From the NCBI RefSeq assembly GCF_900156335.1, contig NZ_FTMZ01000010.1:88383-152382 (forward strand): a DNA stretch of 64,000 nt, read 5' to 3'. The notes beneath the pieces were generated by a model that worked only from the letters and a program-made list of their open reading frames with translations, ran no database searches and was not told the DNA's origin. Below, in pieces: positions 1-8,594 of this stretch. Each line of letters begins with the position of its first letter. Position 1 is the first letter of the stretch. Source of the stretch: Sphaerotilus natans (lineage in GTDB: Bacteria > Pseudomonadota > Gammaproteobacteria > Burkholderiales > Burkholderiaceae_C). The translations under genes and the position numbers were made by a program.

Positions 1-304
1 CGCCGGTGAGCTGCGGCAGGTGGCGGCGCAGCGCCTGCGCATCCTCCAGCGTCAGCGGCCGCACCGAGGACGGAAAGCCCGGATTGGTGCCGCCGGTGGT
101 GGTGCGCCCCGGCGAGAGCGTGACCACGTTCGTGCCGATCTGGCTGAACTCGGCCAGCAGGAAGCGGTGCAGGCCCTCGCCGATCGAGGTCAGCAGGATG
201 ACGGCGGCGATGCCCACCGCGATGCCCAGCAGCGTCAGCACGCTGCGCCCGCGCTGCGCGACGATCGCGCGCCAGGCCATCGAGACGGTGTCGGTCCAGC
301 GCAT
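1..304 (-). CDS. MacB-like ABC transporter permease, 3' part cut by window edge
   Basis: This is the N-terminal 101 residues of an FtsX/MacB-type permease that runs off the left edge. It begins MRWTDTVSMAWRAI, followed by a first membrane helix (VLTLLGIAVGIAAVILLTS) and the start of the periplasmic domain with the family pattern FSQIGTN and SPGRTTTGG. The downstream-facing neighbour at 336-1544 has the same pattern (FSSIGTN, PGRSQTGG), so the two are tandem paralogues that probably pair as a heterodimer around the ATPase at 1559-2254. It is the last gene seen of a minus-strand operon: adaptor, ATPase, permease, permease. The 31-bp gap to the previous gene and the shared orientation support co-transcription. 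The substrate is unknown; MacB relatives export peptides, lipoproteins or macrolides. Confidence 0.9.
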   Translation of the reverse strand, partial: MRWTDTVSMAWRAIVAQRGRSVLTLLGIAVGIAAVILLTSIGEGLHRFLLAEFSQIGTNVVTLSPGRTTTGGTNPGFPSSVRPLTLEDAQALRRHLPQLTG

Positions 305-335
305 CGGTGCGGCCCTGTCCTGTCCTTGTGTCCGT

Positions 336-1544
336 TCAGCGCCGCGACAGCGCCGCGACCGGCTCGAGCCGGGCCGCGCGCCGCGCCGGCATCACCCCGA
401 ACAGCAGCCCGGTGCCGATGGCGGTGCCCAGTGCCGCCGCCACCGCCCACAGCGGCGGCCAGGCCGGGAACTGCGGATAGAGCAGCCGGATCACCCAGGC
501 GCCCGCCTGCCCGACCACATAGCCCAGCAGCGCGCCGGCCAGCGACAGCAGCGCCGCCTCGGTCAGGAAGACCGCGCGAATGGTCGCCGCAGGCGCGCCC
601 AGCGCCTTGAGCAGGCCGATCTCGCCGGTGCGCTGCGCCACCGCCACCAGCATCACGTTCATCACCAGGATGCCGGCCACCGCCAGGCTGATCGCCGCGA
701 TCGCCGCCACCACCGCGGTCAGCGCCAGCAGCACCCGGTCGAAGGTGGCCAGCACCGCGTCCTGGGTGATGACGGTGACATCCTCCTCGCCGTCGTGGCG
801 GGCCTTGAGCAGCGCGGTGGCCTGGCGCTTGGCCGCCGGGATGGCATCGCGGCTGCGCGCCTCGATCAGCACCCGGAACAGCGTGTTCGAGTCGAACATC
901 GCCTGTGCCAGCGCCACCGGCACGATCGCGAGCTCGTCGGCATTCATGCCCAGGCCCTGGCCGGCCGGGGCCATCACGCCGATGACCCGCAGCCGCCGCC
1001 CGCCGATGCGCACCGTCCGGCCCAGCGCCGAGCCCTGGCCGAAGAGCTCGCGCGCCAGCGCCGCGCCCAGCACCGTGACCGCGCTGCCGCGCCCCCAGTC
1101 CTCGTCGGGCAGGAACTGCCCCTGCGCCAGCGCCAGCCGGCGCACCGCGAGGTAGCTGCGGCTGGTGCCCAGCACCATCGCCTCGCGCAGCCGCCCGGCC
1201 ACCGCCACTTCCGACAGCCCCACCGCCAGCGGCGCGACCTGCGCGACCGCTGCCAGTCGGGTGATCGCCTGCGCGTCGTCGATCGTCAGGTCGCGCGGCG
1301 TGGTGCTGACCGCATTGGCCGGGCTGAAGCCGCCGGTCTGCGAGCGCCCGGGCAGCACGATGACCAGATTGGTGCCGATCGACGAGAACTGGTCGACCAC
1401 ATAGCGCCGCGCGCCGTCGCCCAGCGCGGTCAGCACCACCACCGCCGCCACGCCGATGGCCATCGCCAGCGTCATCAGCAGCGTGCGCAGCGGGCTGCCG
1501 GTGGCGGCGCGCCGCGCGAAGTCCAGGATGTCCCACCCGCGCAT
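336..1544 (-). CDS. MacB-like ABC transporter permease
   Basis: This 402-residue inner-membrane permease has MacB/FtsX topology: one N-terminal helix (about residues 20-40), a large periplasmic MacB_PCD domain (about 45-265), then three helices within about 270-395. Diagnostic patterns are FSSIGTNLV near residue 55, the GEIGLLKALGA cytoplasmic coupling segment near 310, and the C-terminal PARRAARLEPVAALS, typical of the family. It lies 14 bp downstream of the ATPase and 31 bp upstream of a second, related permease, which indicates an operon encoding a heterodimeric MacB-like complex. No outer-membrane TolC-like partner is visible in the window. The function is inferred from family; the exported substrate cannot be read from sequence. 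Confidence 0.92.
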   Translation of the reverse strand: MRGWDILDFARRAATGSPLRTLLMTLAMAIGVAAVVVLTALGDGARRYVVDQFSSIGTNLVIVLPGRSQTGGFSPANAVSTTPRDLTIDDAQAITRLAAVAQVAPLAVGLSEVAVAGRLREAMVLGTSRSYLAVRRLALAQGQFLPDEDWGRGSAVTVLGAALARELFGQGSALGRTVRIGGRRLRVIGVMAPAGQGLGMNADELAIVPVALAQAMFDSNTLFRVLIEARSRDAIPAAKRQATALLKARHDGEEDVTVITQDAVLATFDRVLLALTAVVAAIAAISLAVAGILVMNVMLVAVAQRTGEIGLLKALGAPAATIRAVFLTEAALLSLAGALLGYVVGQAGAWVIRLLYPQFPAWPPLWAVAAALGTAIGTGLLFGVMPARRAARLEPVAALSRR

Positions 1545-1558
1545 CGGTCCGGGCCCGC

Positions 1559-2254
1559 TCAGGGCGCCGCGCGCTCGTCGCGCCGCAGCTGGCCGTCTTC
1601 CATCATCAGGCGCCGGCGCGCCCGGGCGCCCAGGCTGGCGTCATGGGTGACGACGATCAGCGTGACGCCGCGCGCGTTGAGCGCCTCGAGCAGGCGCACC
1701 ACCTCGTCGCCGGTGGCGCGGTCGAGGTTGCCGGTGGGCTCGTCGGCCAGCAGCAGCGGCGGCTGCATGATCGTCGCGCGTGCGATGGCCACGCGCTGAC
1801 GCTGCCCGCCCGAGAGCTCGCTGGGGCGGTGGTCGGCGCGCTGGGCCAGGCCGTAATCCTTCAGCGCCTGCGCGACGCGCGCCTGGCGCTCCTTCGGCGC
1901 GATGCCGGCCAGCACCATCGGCAGCGCGATGTTCTCGGCCGCGCTCAGCCGCGGCACCAGATGGAAGCTCTGGAAGACGAAGCCGATGCGCCGGCTGCGC
2001 ACCGCCGCCTGCTCGTCCGGGCTCAGCGTGGTGACGTCGCGCCCCTCGAGCAGCAGCCGCCCGCGGCTGGGCTGATCGAGCAGGCCCAGGATGTTGAGCA
2101 GCGTCGACTTGCCCGAGCCGCTCGGGCCCATGACCGCGACGTATTCGCCGGCCTCGATGCCCAGGTCCAGCCCCTGCAGCGCATGCACCTCGCTGTCGCC
2201 CAGGCGGAAGGTGCGCTCGACCTGCGCCAGCTCGATCAGTGCCGGCGCGCTCAT
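1559..2254 (-). CDS. ABC transporter ATP-binding protein, MacB/LolD type
   Basis: This 231-residue ATPase energises the adjacent MacB-like permeases. Walker A is GPSGSGKS (about residues 42-49), the Q-loop is FVFQSFHL, the signature is LSGGQRQRVAIARA, Walker B is LLLADEPTGNLD, and the switch histidine is in VVTHD. The segments NILGLLD and ADEPTGNLD are typical of the LolD/MacB subfamily rather than of importers. The start at MSAPALIEL makes the classic 4-bp ATGA overlap with the stop of the adaptor gene, showing translational coupling. An open frame continues far upstream on the same strand, but it is the shadow of the adaptor gene and carries no ATPase homology. Confidence 0.95.
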   Translation of the reverse strand: MSAPALIELAQVERTFRLGDSEVHALQGLDLGIEAGEYVAVMGPSGSGKSTLLNILGLLDQPSRGRLLLEGRDVTTLSPDEQAAVRSRRIGFVFQSFHLVPRLSAAENIALPMVLAGIAPKERQARVAQALKDYGLAQRADHRPSELSGGQRQRVAIARATIMQPPLLLADEPTGNLDRATGDEVVRLLEALNARGVTLIVVTHDASLGARARRRLMMEDGQLRRDERAAP

Positions 2255-3438
2255 GGCGTCGCGCCCGAGGCGGCCGGCTCGACCCGCGCCAGCACGCCCG
2301 GCTTGACGCCCTCGCGCTCGAGCGAGCTGACCACCTGCTCGCCGGCCTTCAGCCCGTCGAGCACCTCGACCTGCTCCCAGTTCGACAGCCCGGTGCGCAC
2401 CCGCCGCTCGGCCAGCACACCGTCGGCGCCGATCACCAGCACCCGGCCGCCCTCGCCGATCGCCGCCGCCGGCACCCGCAGCACGTCGCGGTGCACGTCG
2501 AGCACCACCTCGACATCGGCGCTGTAGCCCACCCGCAGCGGCCCGGCCGCCTTCAGGTCGTCGAAGTCGACATCGATGTCGACGGTGCGCGCCTGCTTCT
2601 CCAGCGCCGAGACGATCGGCGCGACCCGGCGCACCCGGCCGGCGAAGGTCCGGCCCGGCAGCGCGTCGATGGTGATGCGCACCGGCTGGCCCGGCTGCAG
2701 GCGCGGCGCGTCGACCTCGTCCATCGGGGCCTTCACATAGAGGCAGCTGTCGTCGAGCAGGTCGATCGCCGGCGGCGTGGGCACGCCCGGCGGCGACGGC
2801 GTCGAGTATTCGCCCACCTCGCCGACGATCTTCGCCACCGTGCCGTCGAAGGGCGCCAGCAGCACCATGCGGCCCTGCTCGACCTGCGTGGCCGCCAGCC
2901 GCGCCTCGGCGGCGCGGGCGTCGGCCTGCGCGGTCTGGCAGGCGGCGCGGCGGGTACGGGCCTCGCTGAGCGCGCGGTCTTCGGCGGATTCGGAAATGAA
3001 GCCCTGCTCGCGCAGGCCGCGCTGGCGATCGGCCTCGCGCTCGGCCGTCTCGGCGGCCGAGCAGGCCTCGACGATGCGTCGGCGGCTGGTGTCGAGCTGC
3101 GCGGCGGCCAGCGCCGCCTGCGCGCGCTGGTCGTCGTTCCACAGCTTCATCAGCAGCTGGCCCTGGCGCACCCGGTCGCCCTCGCGCACCTCGAGCCGCT
3201 CGATGCGCCCGCCCAGGATGGTCGAGAGCCGCGTGCGCTGGCAGGCCTCGACCGTGCCGGCGCGGGTGTTGGCGATCGTGGCCTCGACGGTGCCGCGCGT
3301 CACCTCGACCGCGCTGACCGCCACCGGCTGCGGCCGGCGCAGCCAGGTCACCGTGCCAGCGCCCAGGCCCACGACCAGCAGCGCGACCAGGCCGCGGCGC
3401 AGCCAGACGGAGGAAGCGTTCGGGGCAGCGGCGCTCAT
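2251..3438 (-). CDS. HlyD/MacA-like periplasmic adaptor of ABC exporter
   Basis: This membrane-fusion protein of 395 residues bridges the inner-membrane ABC permeases to the periplasm or an outer-membrane channel. An N-terminal anchor helix (RRGLVALLVVGLGAGTVTW) is followed by a first lipoyl half (GGRIERLEVREGDRVRQGQ), an alpha-helical hairpin rich in Ala, Glu and Arg (about residues 95-170), the second lipoyl half (LLAPFDGTVAKI), and beta-barrel and membrane-proximal domains. I chose MSAAAPNASS because an AAGGA ribosome site lies about 6 bases before it; a GTG/ATG start 45 bp upstream is possible. It is the first gene of the exporter operon and overlaps the ATPase by 4 bp. The separation from the pair of permeases fits MacAB-type organisation. 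Confidence 0.9.
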   Translation of the reverse strand: MSAAAPNASSVWLRRGLVALLVVGLGAGTVTWLRRPQPVAVSAVEVTRGTVEATIANTRAGTVEACQRTRLSTILGGRIERLEVREGDRVRQGQLLMKLWNDDQRAQAALAAAQLDTSRRRIVEACSAAETAEREADRQRGLREQGFISESAEDRALSEARTRRAACQTAQADARAAEARLAATQVEQGRMVLLAPFDGTVAKIVGEVGEYSTPSPPGVPTPPAIDLLDDSCLYVKAPMDEVDAPRLQPGQPVRITIDALPGRTFAGRVRRVAPIVSALEKQARTVDIDVDFDDLKAAGPLRVGYSADVEVVLDVHRDVLRVPAAAIGEGGRVLVIGADGVLAERRVRTGLSNWEQVEVLDGLKAGEQVVSSLEREGVKPGVLARVEPAASGATP

Positions 3439-3558
3439 CGGGATCCTTGTCGGTGCGGCACACGATGGCGTGCGCCATGGCACGCATTCTGCCGACCGGC
3501 ACCGGTCACGCGCATGACCGGCGTCAATCTGACCGACGGGTCAGCAATGTCAGCAGGA

Positions 3559-4005
3559 TCAGCAGTCGCAGGATTCGCGGAAGACCGCCGCGGCGTCGGC
3601 GGCCAGGCCCAGCGTCAGCGCGCCGGCCTCGATGCGCAGCGCGGTGCCGTGGATCAGCTGCAGCTCCAGCACCAGCGGCGCCGCCGCCGCCCCGTCCAGA
3701 TGACCGGGCAACGGCAGCGCGTCGATCACCCAGCCAGCCTGCAGCACCCGCGCGGCGCGGATGCCGCCGAAGAGTTCTTCCAGCGCGGCTCCGTCGCAGC
3801 GGGCCTGCGCCAGCCGCAGCTCGACCGGGCGCAGATAGCCCGCCACGCCGTCGGCGGTGCGCCGCACCGCCGCGGCCGACAGCCGCAGCACCAGCGTGCC
3901 GGACGCAGGTCCGGCCGCGCCCTCTATGCGGGCCGCGGCGATCTCGCTGCCGGCCAGGCTCAGGCGCCAGGGCGCGCTCCAGGGGAGAGAATCGAAAGCC
4001 ATCAT
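3559..4005 (-). CDS. Conserved-looking hypothetical protein, about 147 residues
   Basis: I do not recognise this protein. It is about 147 residues (start at MAFDSLPWSAP, ATG at 4002, or one codon earlier). It has no signal peptide or membrane segment and ends in a short Cys-containing tail (FRESCDC). Alternating hydrophobic/charged stretches such as GTLVLRLSAAAV and APLVLELQLIHG look like beta strands of a compact soluble domain. The open frame extends to 4248, but that would overlap lacI, so the short start is preferred. It is divergent from the LacI-family gene, and the operator-like palindrome at 4040-4054 lies in the space between them, so it could belong to the galactoside regulon. Codon composition matches the surrounding genes. 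Confidence 0.6.
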   Translation of the reverse strand: MMAFDSLPWSAPWRLSLAGSEIAAARIEGAAGPASGTLVLRLSAAAVRRTADGVAGYLRPVELRLAQARCDGAALEELFGGIRAARVLQAGWVIDALPLPGHLDGAAAAPLVLELQLIHGTALRIEAGALTLGLAADAAAVFRESCDC

Positions 4006-4039
4006 GGCCGCCAGCATAGCCGAGGCCGGGTTATCACCA

Positions 4040-4054
4040 ATTATTAGCAAATCA
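4040..4054. promoter_or_regulatory. Candidate LacI-family operator upstream of lacI
   Basis: The half-site ATTATT followed by AGC and AAATCA is an imperfect version of the perfect palindrome at 5267-5281; both are preceded by TCACC and one purine. It lies in an AT-rich patch inside very GC-rich DNA, between the divergent hypothetical gene (start about 4002) and lacI (start about 4163). Autoregulation of lacI is inferred from placement. Confidence 0.55.
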
Positions 4055-4162
4055 TCACCCGGCATGATCCCGGTGGCGGGGCGAGCGGCCGCCTCGCTAC
4101 CATCGCGGCCTGCCCGTCGATCCTTCCACCGAACTGCCGTGACCTCCCGCAAGCCTGCCCCG

Positions 4163-5230
4163 ATGCCCGTGCGCCGCCCCACCATGACCGATGTGGCCAA
4201 GGCCGCCGGCGTGTCCCAGTCCACCGTGTCGATGGTGCTCAACAACATGAGCGGCGCGCGGCTGTCGGCCGAGACGCGCAGCCGCGTGCTTGGCGTGGCG
4301 ATGGAGCTGGGCTACCGGCTGCCGCGGCGCGAGCAGCCTACGCCGCAGGTCGCCGCGGCCAGCCCGGCGCCCGGGCTGAGGCGCAACCTGATCGGCTACC
4401 TGGTCGACGAGATCTCGACCAGCCCGCATCCGGTGGTCAGCGTCGATGGCGCGCGCGACGCGGCCTGGGAGCACGACTGCCTGGTCAGCATCATCGTCAC
4501 CCGCAGCAATGCCGACCAGGAGGCGGCGGCGATCGCGGCGCTGCGCGCCAATCCGATGCTGCTGGGCATCGTCTACTCGACCATCTTCACCCGCGAGGTG
4601 ACGCTGCCGGCGGCGCTGACCGACGACGCCGAGCTGCCGGTGGTGCTGCTGAACTGCCACGACGAGCGCCACCGCCTGCCCACCATCGTGCCCGGCGAGG
4701 TCGGCGGCGGCCACGCGGCCACCGAGCACCTGATCGCGATGGGCCACACCCGCATCGGCTTCATCAACGGCGAGCCCTGGATGGAGGCGGCCAAGGACCG
4801 GCTCAAGGGCTACCGCCGCGCGCTGGCCACCGCCGACCTGCCCTTCGACCCGGCGCTGGTGCGCGACGGCGACTGGATGTCGGGCACCGGCTTCGAGGCG
4901 ACGCTGTCGCTGATGCGCGAGGCGCGCCCGCCCACCGCCCTCTTCTGCGCCAACGACCTGATGGCGCTGGGCGCGATGGAGGCGCTGGCCCAGCTCGGCC
5001 TGAAGGTGCCCGAGGACGTCTCGCTGATGGGCTACGACGACCAGGAGATCTCGCGCCACACCCATCCGCCGCTGACGACGATGGTGCTGCCCAACTACGA
5101 GATGGGCCGCGCCGCGGTCGAGGCGCTGCTGGCCGCGGCCGACCTGCCCGCGACGCAGCGCGCCGCGCGCCGCCACCTGATCAAGATCGACTGCCCGCTG
5201 GTGGCGCGACAGACGGTGCGTCCCCGCTGA
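4163..5230 (+). CDS. LacI-family transcriptional regulator of galactoside operon
   Basis: This 355-residue regulator has an N-terminal HTH (TMTDVAKAAGVSQSTVSMVL, about residues 7-27) with the hinge region ending near GYRLPRR. The periplasmic-binding-protein-like effector domain follows, with the family marks IGFINGEPWMEAAKDRLKGY, PTALFCANDLMALGAMEAL and the PEDVSLMGYDD loop. Start codons are possible at 4139 (GTG), 4163 (ATG) and 4184 (ATG); the middle one leaves a normal short lead before the HTH. It is followed, 73 bp on, by the sugar ABC/galactosidase operon in the same direction. Two related palindromes flank the gene. It most probably represses the galactoside operon and itself, with a galactoside or galactose as inducer; the effector identity is inferred. 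Confidence 0.9.
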   Translation: MPVRRPTMTDVAKAAGVSQSTVSMVLNNMSGARLSAETRSRVLGVAMELGYRLPRREQPTPQVAAASPAPGLRRNLIGYLVDEISTSPHPVVSVDGARDAAWEHDCLVSIIVTRSNADQEAAAIAALRANPMLLGIVYSTIFTREVTLPAALTDDAELPVVLLNCHDERHRLPTIVPGEVGGGHAATEHLIAMGHTRIGFINGEPWMEAAKDRLKGYRRALATADLPFDPALVRDGDWMSGTGFEATLSLMREARPPTALFCANDLMALGAMEALAQLGLKVPEDVSLMGYDDQEISRHTHPPLTTMVLPNYEMGRAAVEALLAAADLPATQRAARRHLIKIDCPLVARQTVRPR

Positions 5231-5266
5231 GGCGCTGAGGCGCAGCGGACGCCCGGGTTTTCACCG

Positions 5267-5281
5267 ATTATTGCTAATAAT
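5267..5281. promoter_or_regulatory. Candidate LacI operator before the galactoside operon
   Basis: A perfect palindrome, ATTATT-GCT-AATAAT, lies 22 bp before the start of the ABC ATPase gene. The block TCACC plus purine plus ATTATT is shared with the site at 4040. Half-sites with a three-base centre are unusual next to the CG-centred operators of many LacI proteins, but the position over the operon promoter fits repression. Confidence 0.65.
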
Positions 5282-5303
5282 ATTGGCAGCAAAATGCCGC
5301 CTC

Positions 5304-6461
<1,158 letters not shown>

Positions 6462-6462
6462 C

Positions 6463-8469
6463 ATGAAGCTCGGCGTCTGCTACTACCCCGAACACTGGCC
6501 GCGCACGCTGTGGGCCGAGGACGCGCGGCGCATGCACGCGATGGGCATCCGCGTGGTGCGCATCGCCGAATTCGCCTGGAGCCGCATCGAGCCCGAGCCG
6601 GGCGTGTTCGACTGGGCTTGGCTGGACGAGGCGGTCGAGACGCTGCACGCCGCCGGCCTGGGCGTGGTGATGTGCACGCCCACCGCGACGCCGCCGAAGT
6701 GGCTGCACGACCGCATGCCCGACATGGTCGCCGTCGACCTGCAGGGCCGCCCGCGCGGCTTCGGCTCGCGGCGCCACTACTGCTTCTCGCACGCCGGCTA
6801 CCGTGCCGAGTCGCGCCGCATCAGCCGCGCGGTGGCCGAGCGCTACGGCCGCCACCCCGCGGTCGTGGCCTGGCAGACCGACAACGAGTACGGCTGCCAT
6901 GACACGGTGCTGAGCCTGTCCGAGGCGGCCCGGCAGGGCTTCCGGCGCTGGCTGGCCGAGCGCCACACGACGATCGACGCGCTCAACGCGGCCTGGGGCA
7001 CCGTCTTCTGGAGCCAGGTCTACCGCAGCTTCGACGAGATCGATCTGCCGGCGCTGACCGTCACCGAGGCGCATCCGGCGCACCGGCTCGACTGGCGCCG
7101 CTTCGCCTCGAGCGAGGTGCGCGCCTTCAACCGCGAGCAGGTCGAGATCCTGCGCGAGCACTCGCCCGGTCGGCCGGTGTCGCACAACTTCATGGGCTTC
7201 TTCACCGAGTTCGACCACCACGAGGTGGCCGCCGACCTCGACATCGCCACCTGGGACAGCTATCCGCTCGGGTTCACGCAGATGTTCTTCCTCACGCCGG
7301 AGGAGAAGACGCGCTGGGCCCGCACCGGCCACCCCGACATTCCCGGCTTCCACCACGACCTCTACCGCGGCCTGTGCCGCGACGCGCAGGGCCAGGGCCG
7401 CTGGTGGGTGATGGAACAGCAGCCCGGCCCGGTCAACTGGGCGCACTGGAACCCGGTGCCCGAGGACGGCATGGTGCGGCTGTGGAGCTGGCAGGCCTTC
7501 GCGCACGGCGCCGAGGTGGTGAGCTACTTCCGCTGGCGCCAGGCGCCGTTCGCGCAGGAGCAGATGCACACCGGCCTGCTGCGCCCGGACTCGAGCGAGG
7601 ACCAGGGCGCGGCCGAGGCCGCGCAGGTGGGCGCCGAGCTGGCCGCGCTCGGCCTGGACGACCGCGGCCCAGTGCGGCTGGCGGTGCAGGCGCCGGTGGC
7701 GATGGTGGTCGACTACGCCGCGCTGTGGATGCTGCAGATCCAGCCGCAGGGCGCCGACTTCAACCCGCTGGAGCTGCTGTTCCGCGCCTACGAGGGCCTG
7801 CGCGGCCTGGGACTGGACGTGGACCTGGTGCCGGCCGACGCGGACCTGTCGGGCTACCGGCTGATCGTGCTGGCGGCGCAGCCGCAGATCAGCCCGGCGC
7901 TGCAGGCGGCGCTGGAGGCGGCCGCAACGCGCGGCGCGCAAATCGTGCTGGGCCCGCGCGCGGGCTCGAAGTCAGAGCATCTGTCCTTCCCTGCAGGCGA
8001 TTCGCCCACCGGCCACGGCCTGCCGCCGGGGCCGCTGAGCGCGCTGGCTGGCGTGCAGGTGCAGCGCTCGGCCTCGCTGCCGCCGGGCTGCGCCGAGCCG
8101 GTCGTCATCGGCGGACAGACCGTGCAGGTCCGCCGCTGGCGCGAGGATCTGGCCCCGGCCGAGGGCACCGAGGTGCTGGCGCGCTTCGCCGACGGCCGCG
8201 CGGCGCTGACCCGCCGCGGACCGGTGCGCTACCTGGCCGGCTGGCTCGACGCCGACGGCTGGCAGGCGCTGCTGGCCGAGGCGGCCGGCGAGGCCGGCCT
8301 GGCGGCCGCGCCGCTGCCCGAGGGCCTGCGCCTGAGCCGCGCCGGCCACCTGCTGCTGGCCTTCAACTTCTCCGACCGGTGCCTCGACGCGCCGGCGCTC
8401 CCGACCGCGGCGCCCCTGCTGGGGCAGCGGCCCCTGCCCCCCCGGGGGCTGGCGATCTGGCGCACCTGA
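6463..8469 (+). CDS. GH42 beta-galactosidase
   Basis: This 668-residue cytoplasmic beta-galactosidase begins at once with the GH42 TIM barrel (MKLGVCYYPEHWP, then the RIAEFAWSRIEPEPG segment). The acid/base Glu is E142 in WQTDNEYG and the nucleophile is E318 in VMEQQPGPVNW; both are intact. A trimerisation domain (about 395-600) and a short beta-sandwich end follow. No signal peptide is seen, so it acts on galactosides brought in by the flanking ABC transporter, releasing galactose for the Leloir enzymes encoded downstream. The length is normal for the family (650-690). It sits between the ATPase and binding-protein genes. Whether the physiological substrate is lactose or plant-derived galacto-oligosaccharides cannot be told from sequence. 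Confidence 0.93.
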   Translation: MKLGVCYYPEHWPRTLWAEDARRMHAMGIRVVRIAEFAWSRIEPEPGVFDWAWLDEAVETLHAAGLGVVMCTPTATPPKWLHDRMPDMVAVDLQGRPRGFGSRRHYCFSHAGYRAESRRISRAVAERYGRHPAVVAWQTDNEYGCHDTVLSLSEAARQGFRRWLAERHTTIDALNAAWGTVFWSQVYRSFDEIDLPALTVTEAHPAHRLDWRRFASSEVRAFNREQVEILREHSPGRPVSHNFMGFFTEFDHHEVAADLDIATWDSYPLGFTQMFFLTPEEKTRWARTGHPDIPGFHHDLYRGLCRDAQGQGRWWVMEQQPGPVNWAHWNPVPEDGMVRLWSWQAFAHGAEVVSYFRWRQAPFAQEQMHTGLLRPDSSEDQGAAEAAQVGAELAALGLDDRGPVRLAVQAPVAMVVDYAALWMLQIQPQGADFNPLELLFRAYEGLRGLGLDVDLVPADADLSGYRLIVLAAQPQISPALQAALEAAATRGAQIVLGPRAGSKSEHLSFPAGDSPTGHGLPPGPLSALAGVQVQRSASLPPGCAEPVVIGGQTVQVRRWREDLAPAEGTEVLARFADGRAALTRRGPVRYLAGWLDADGWQALLAEAAGEAGLAAAPLPEGLRLSRAGHLLLAFNFSDRCLDAPALPTAAPLLGQRPLPPRGLAIWRT

Positions 8470-8479
8470 GATGACCGGA

Positions 8480-8532
8480 GGCGGCTTGTCCCGCCGCACG
8501 GCCCGCGCCCTTTTCTCTCACTTTTCTCTCAC
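8480..8532 (+). promoter_or_regulatory. Intercistronic hairpin plus 11-nt tandem repeat
   Basis: The 125-bp gap between the GH42 gene and the binding-protein gene starts with a small stem (GGCGG at 8480-8484 with CCGCC at 8491-8495). It continues with a perfect tandem duplication of TTTTCTCTCAC (8511-8521 and 8522-8532). The pyrimidine tract could mark a processing or partial-termination point that sets the level of binding protein relative to the upstream genes, or an internal promoter. An AGGAGA ribosome site for the next gene lies at 8582-8587. Confidence 0.4.
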
Positions 8533-8594
8533 CTCACCGACCGACAACGACGTCCGACACCCGTTCGACACGACGACACGACAGGAGACAAGCG

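Noticed and set aside
3439..3502. N-terminal extensions of the adaptor and ATPase frames upstream of 3438
   Set aside because: The adaptor start at 3438 has a good AAGGA site and the extension has no signal or similarity; the ATPase frame here is only the adaptor gene read in another phase.
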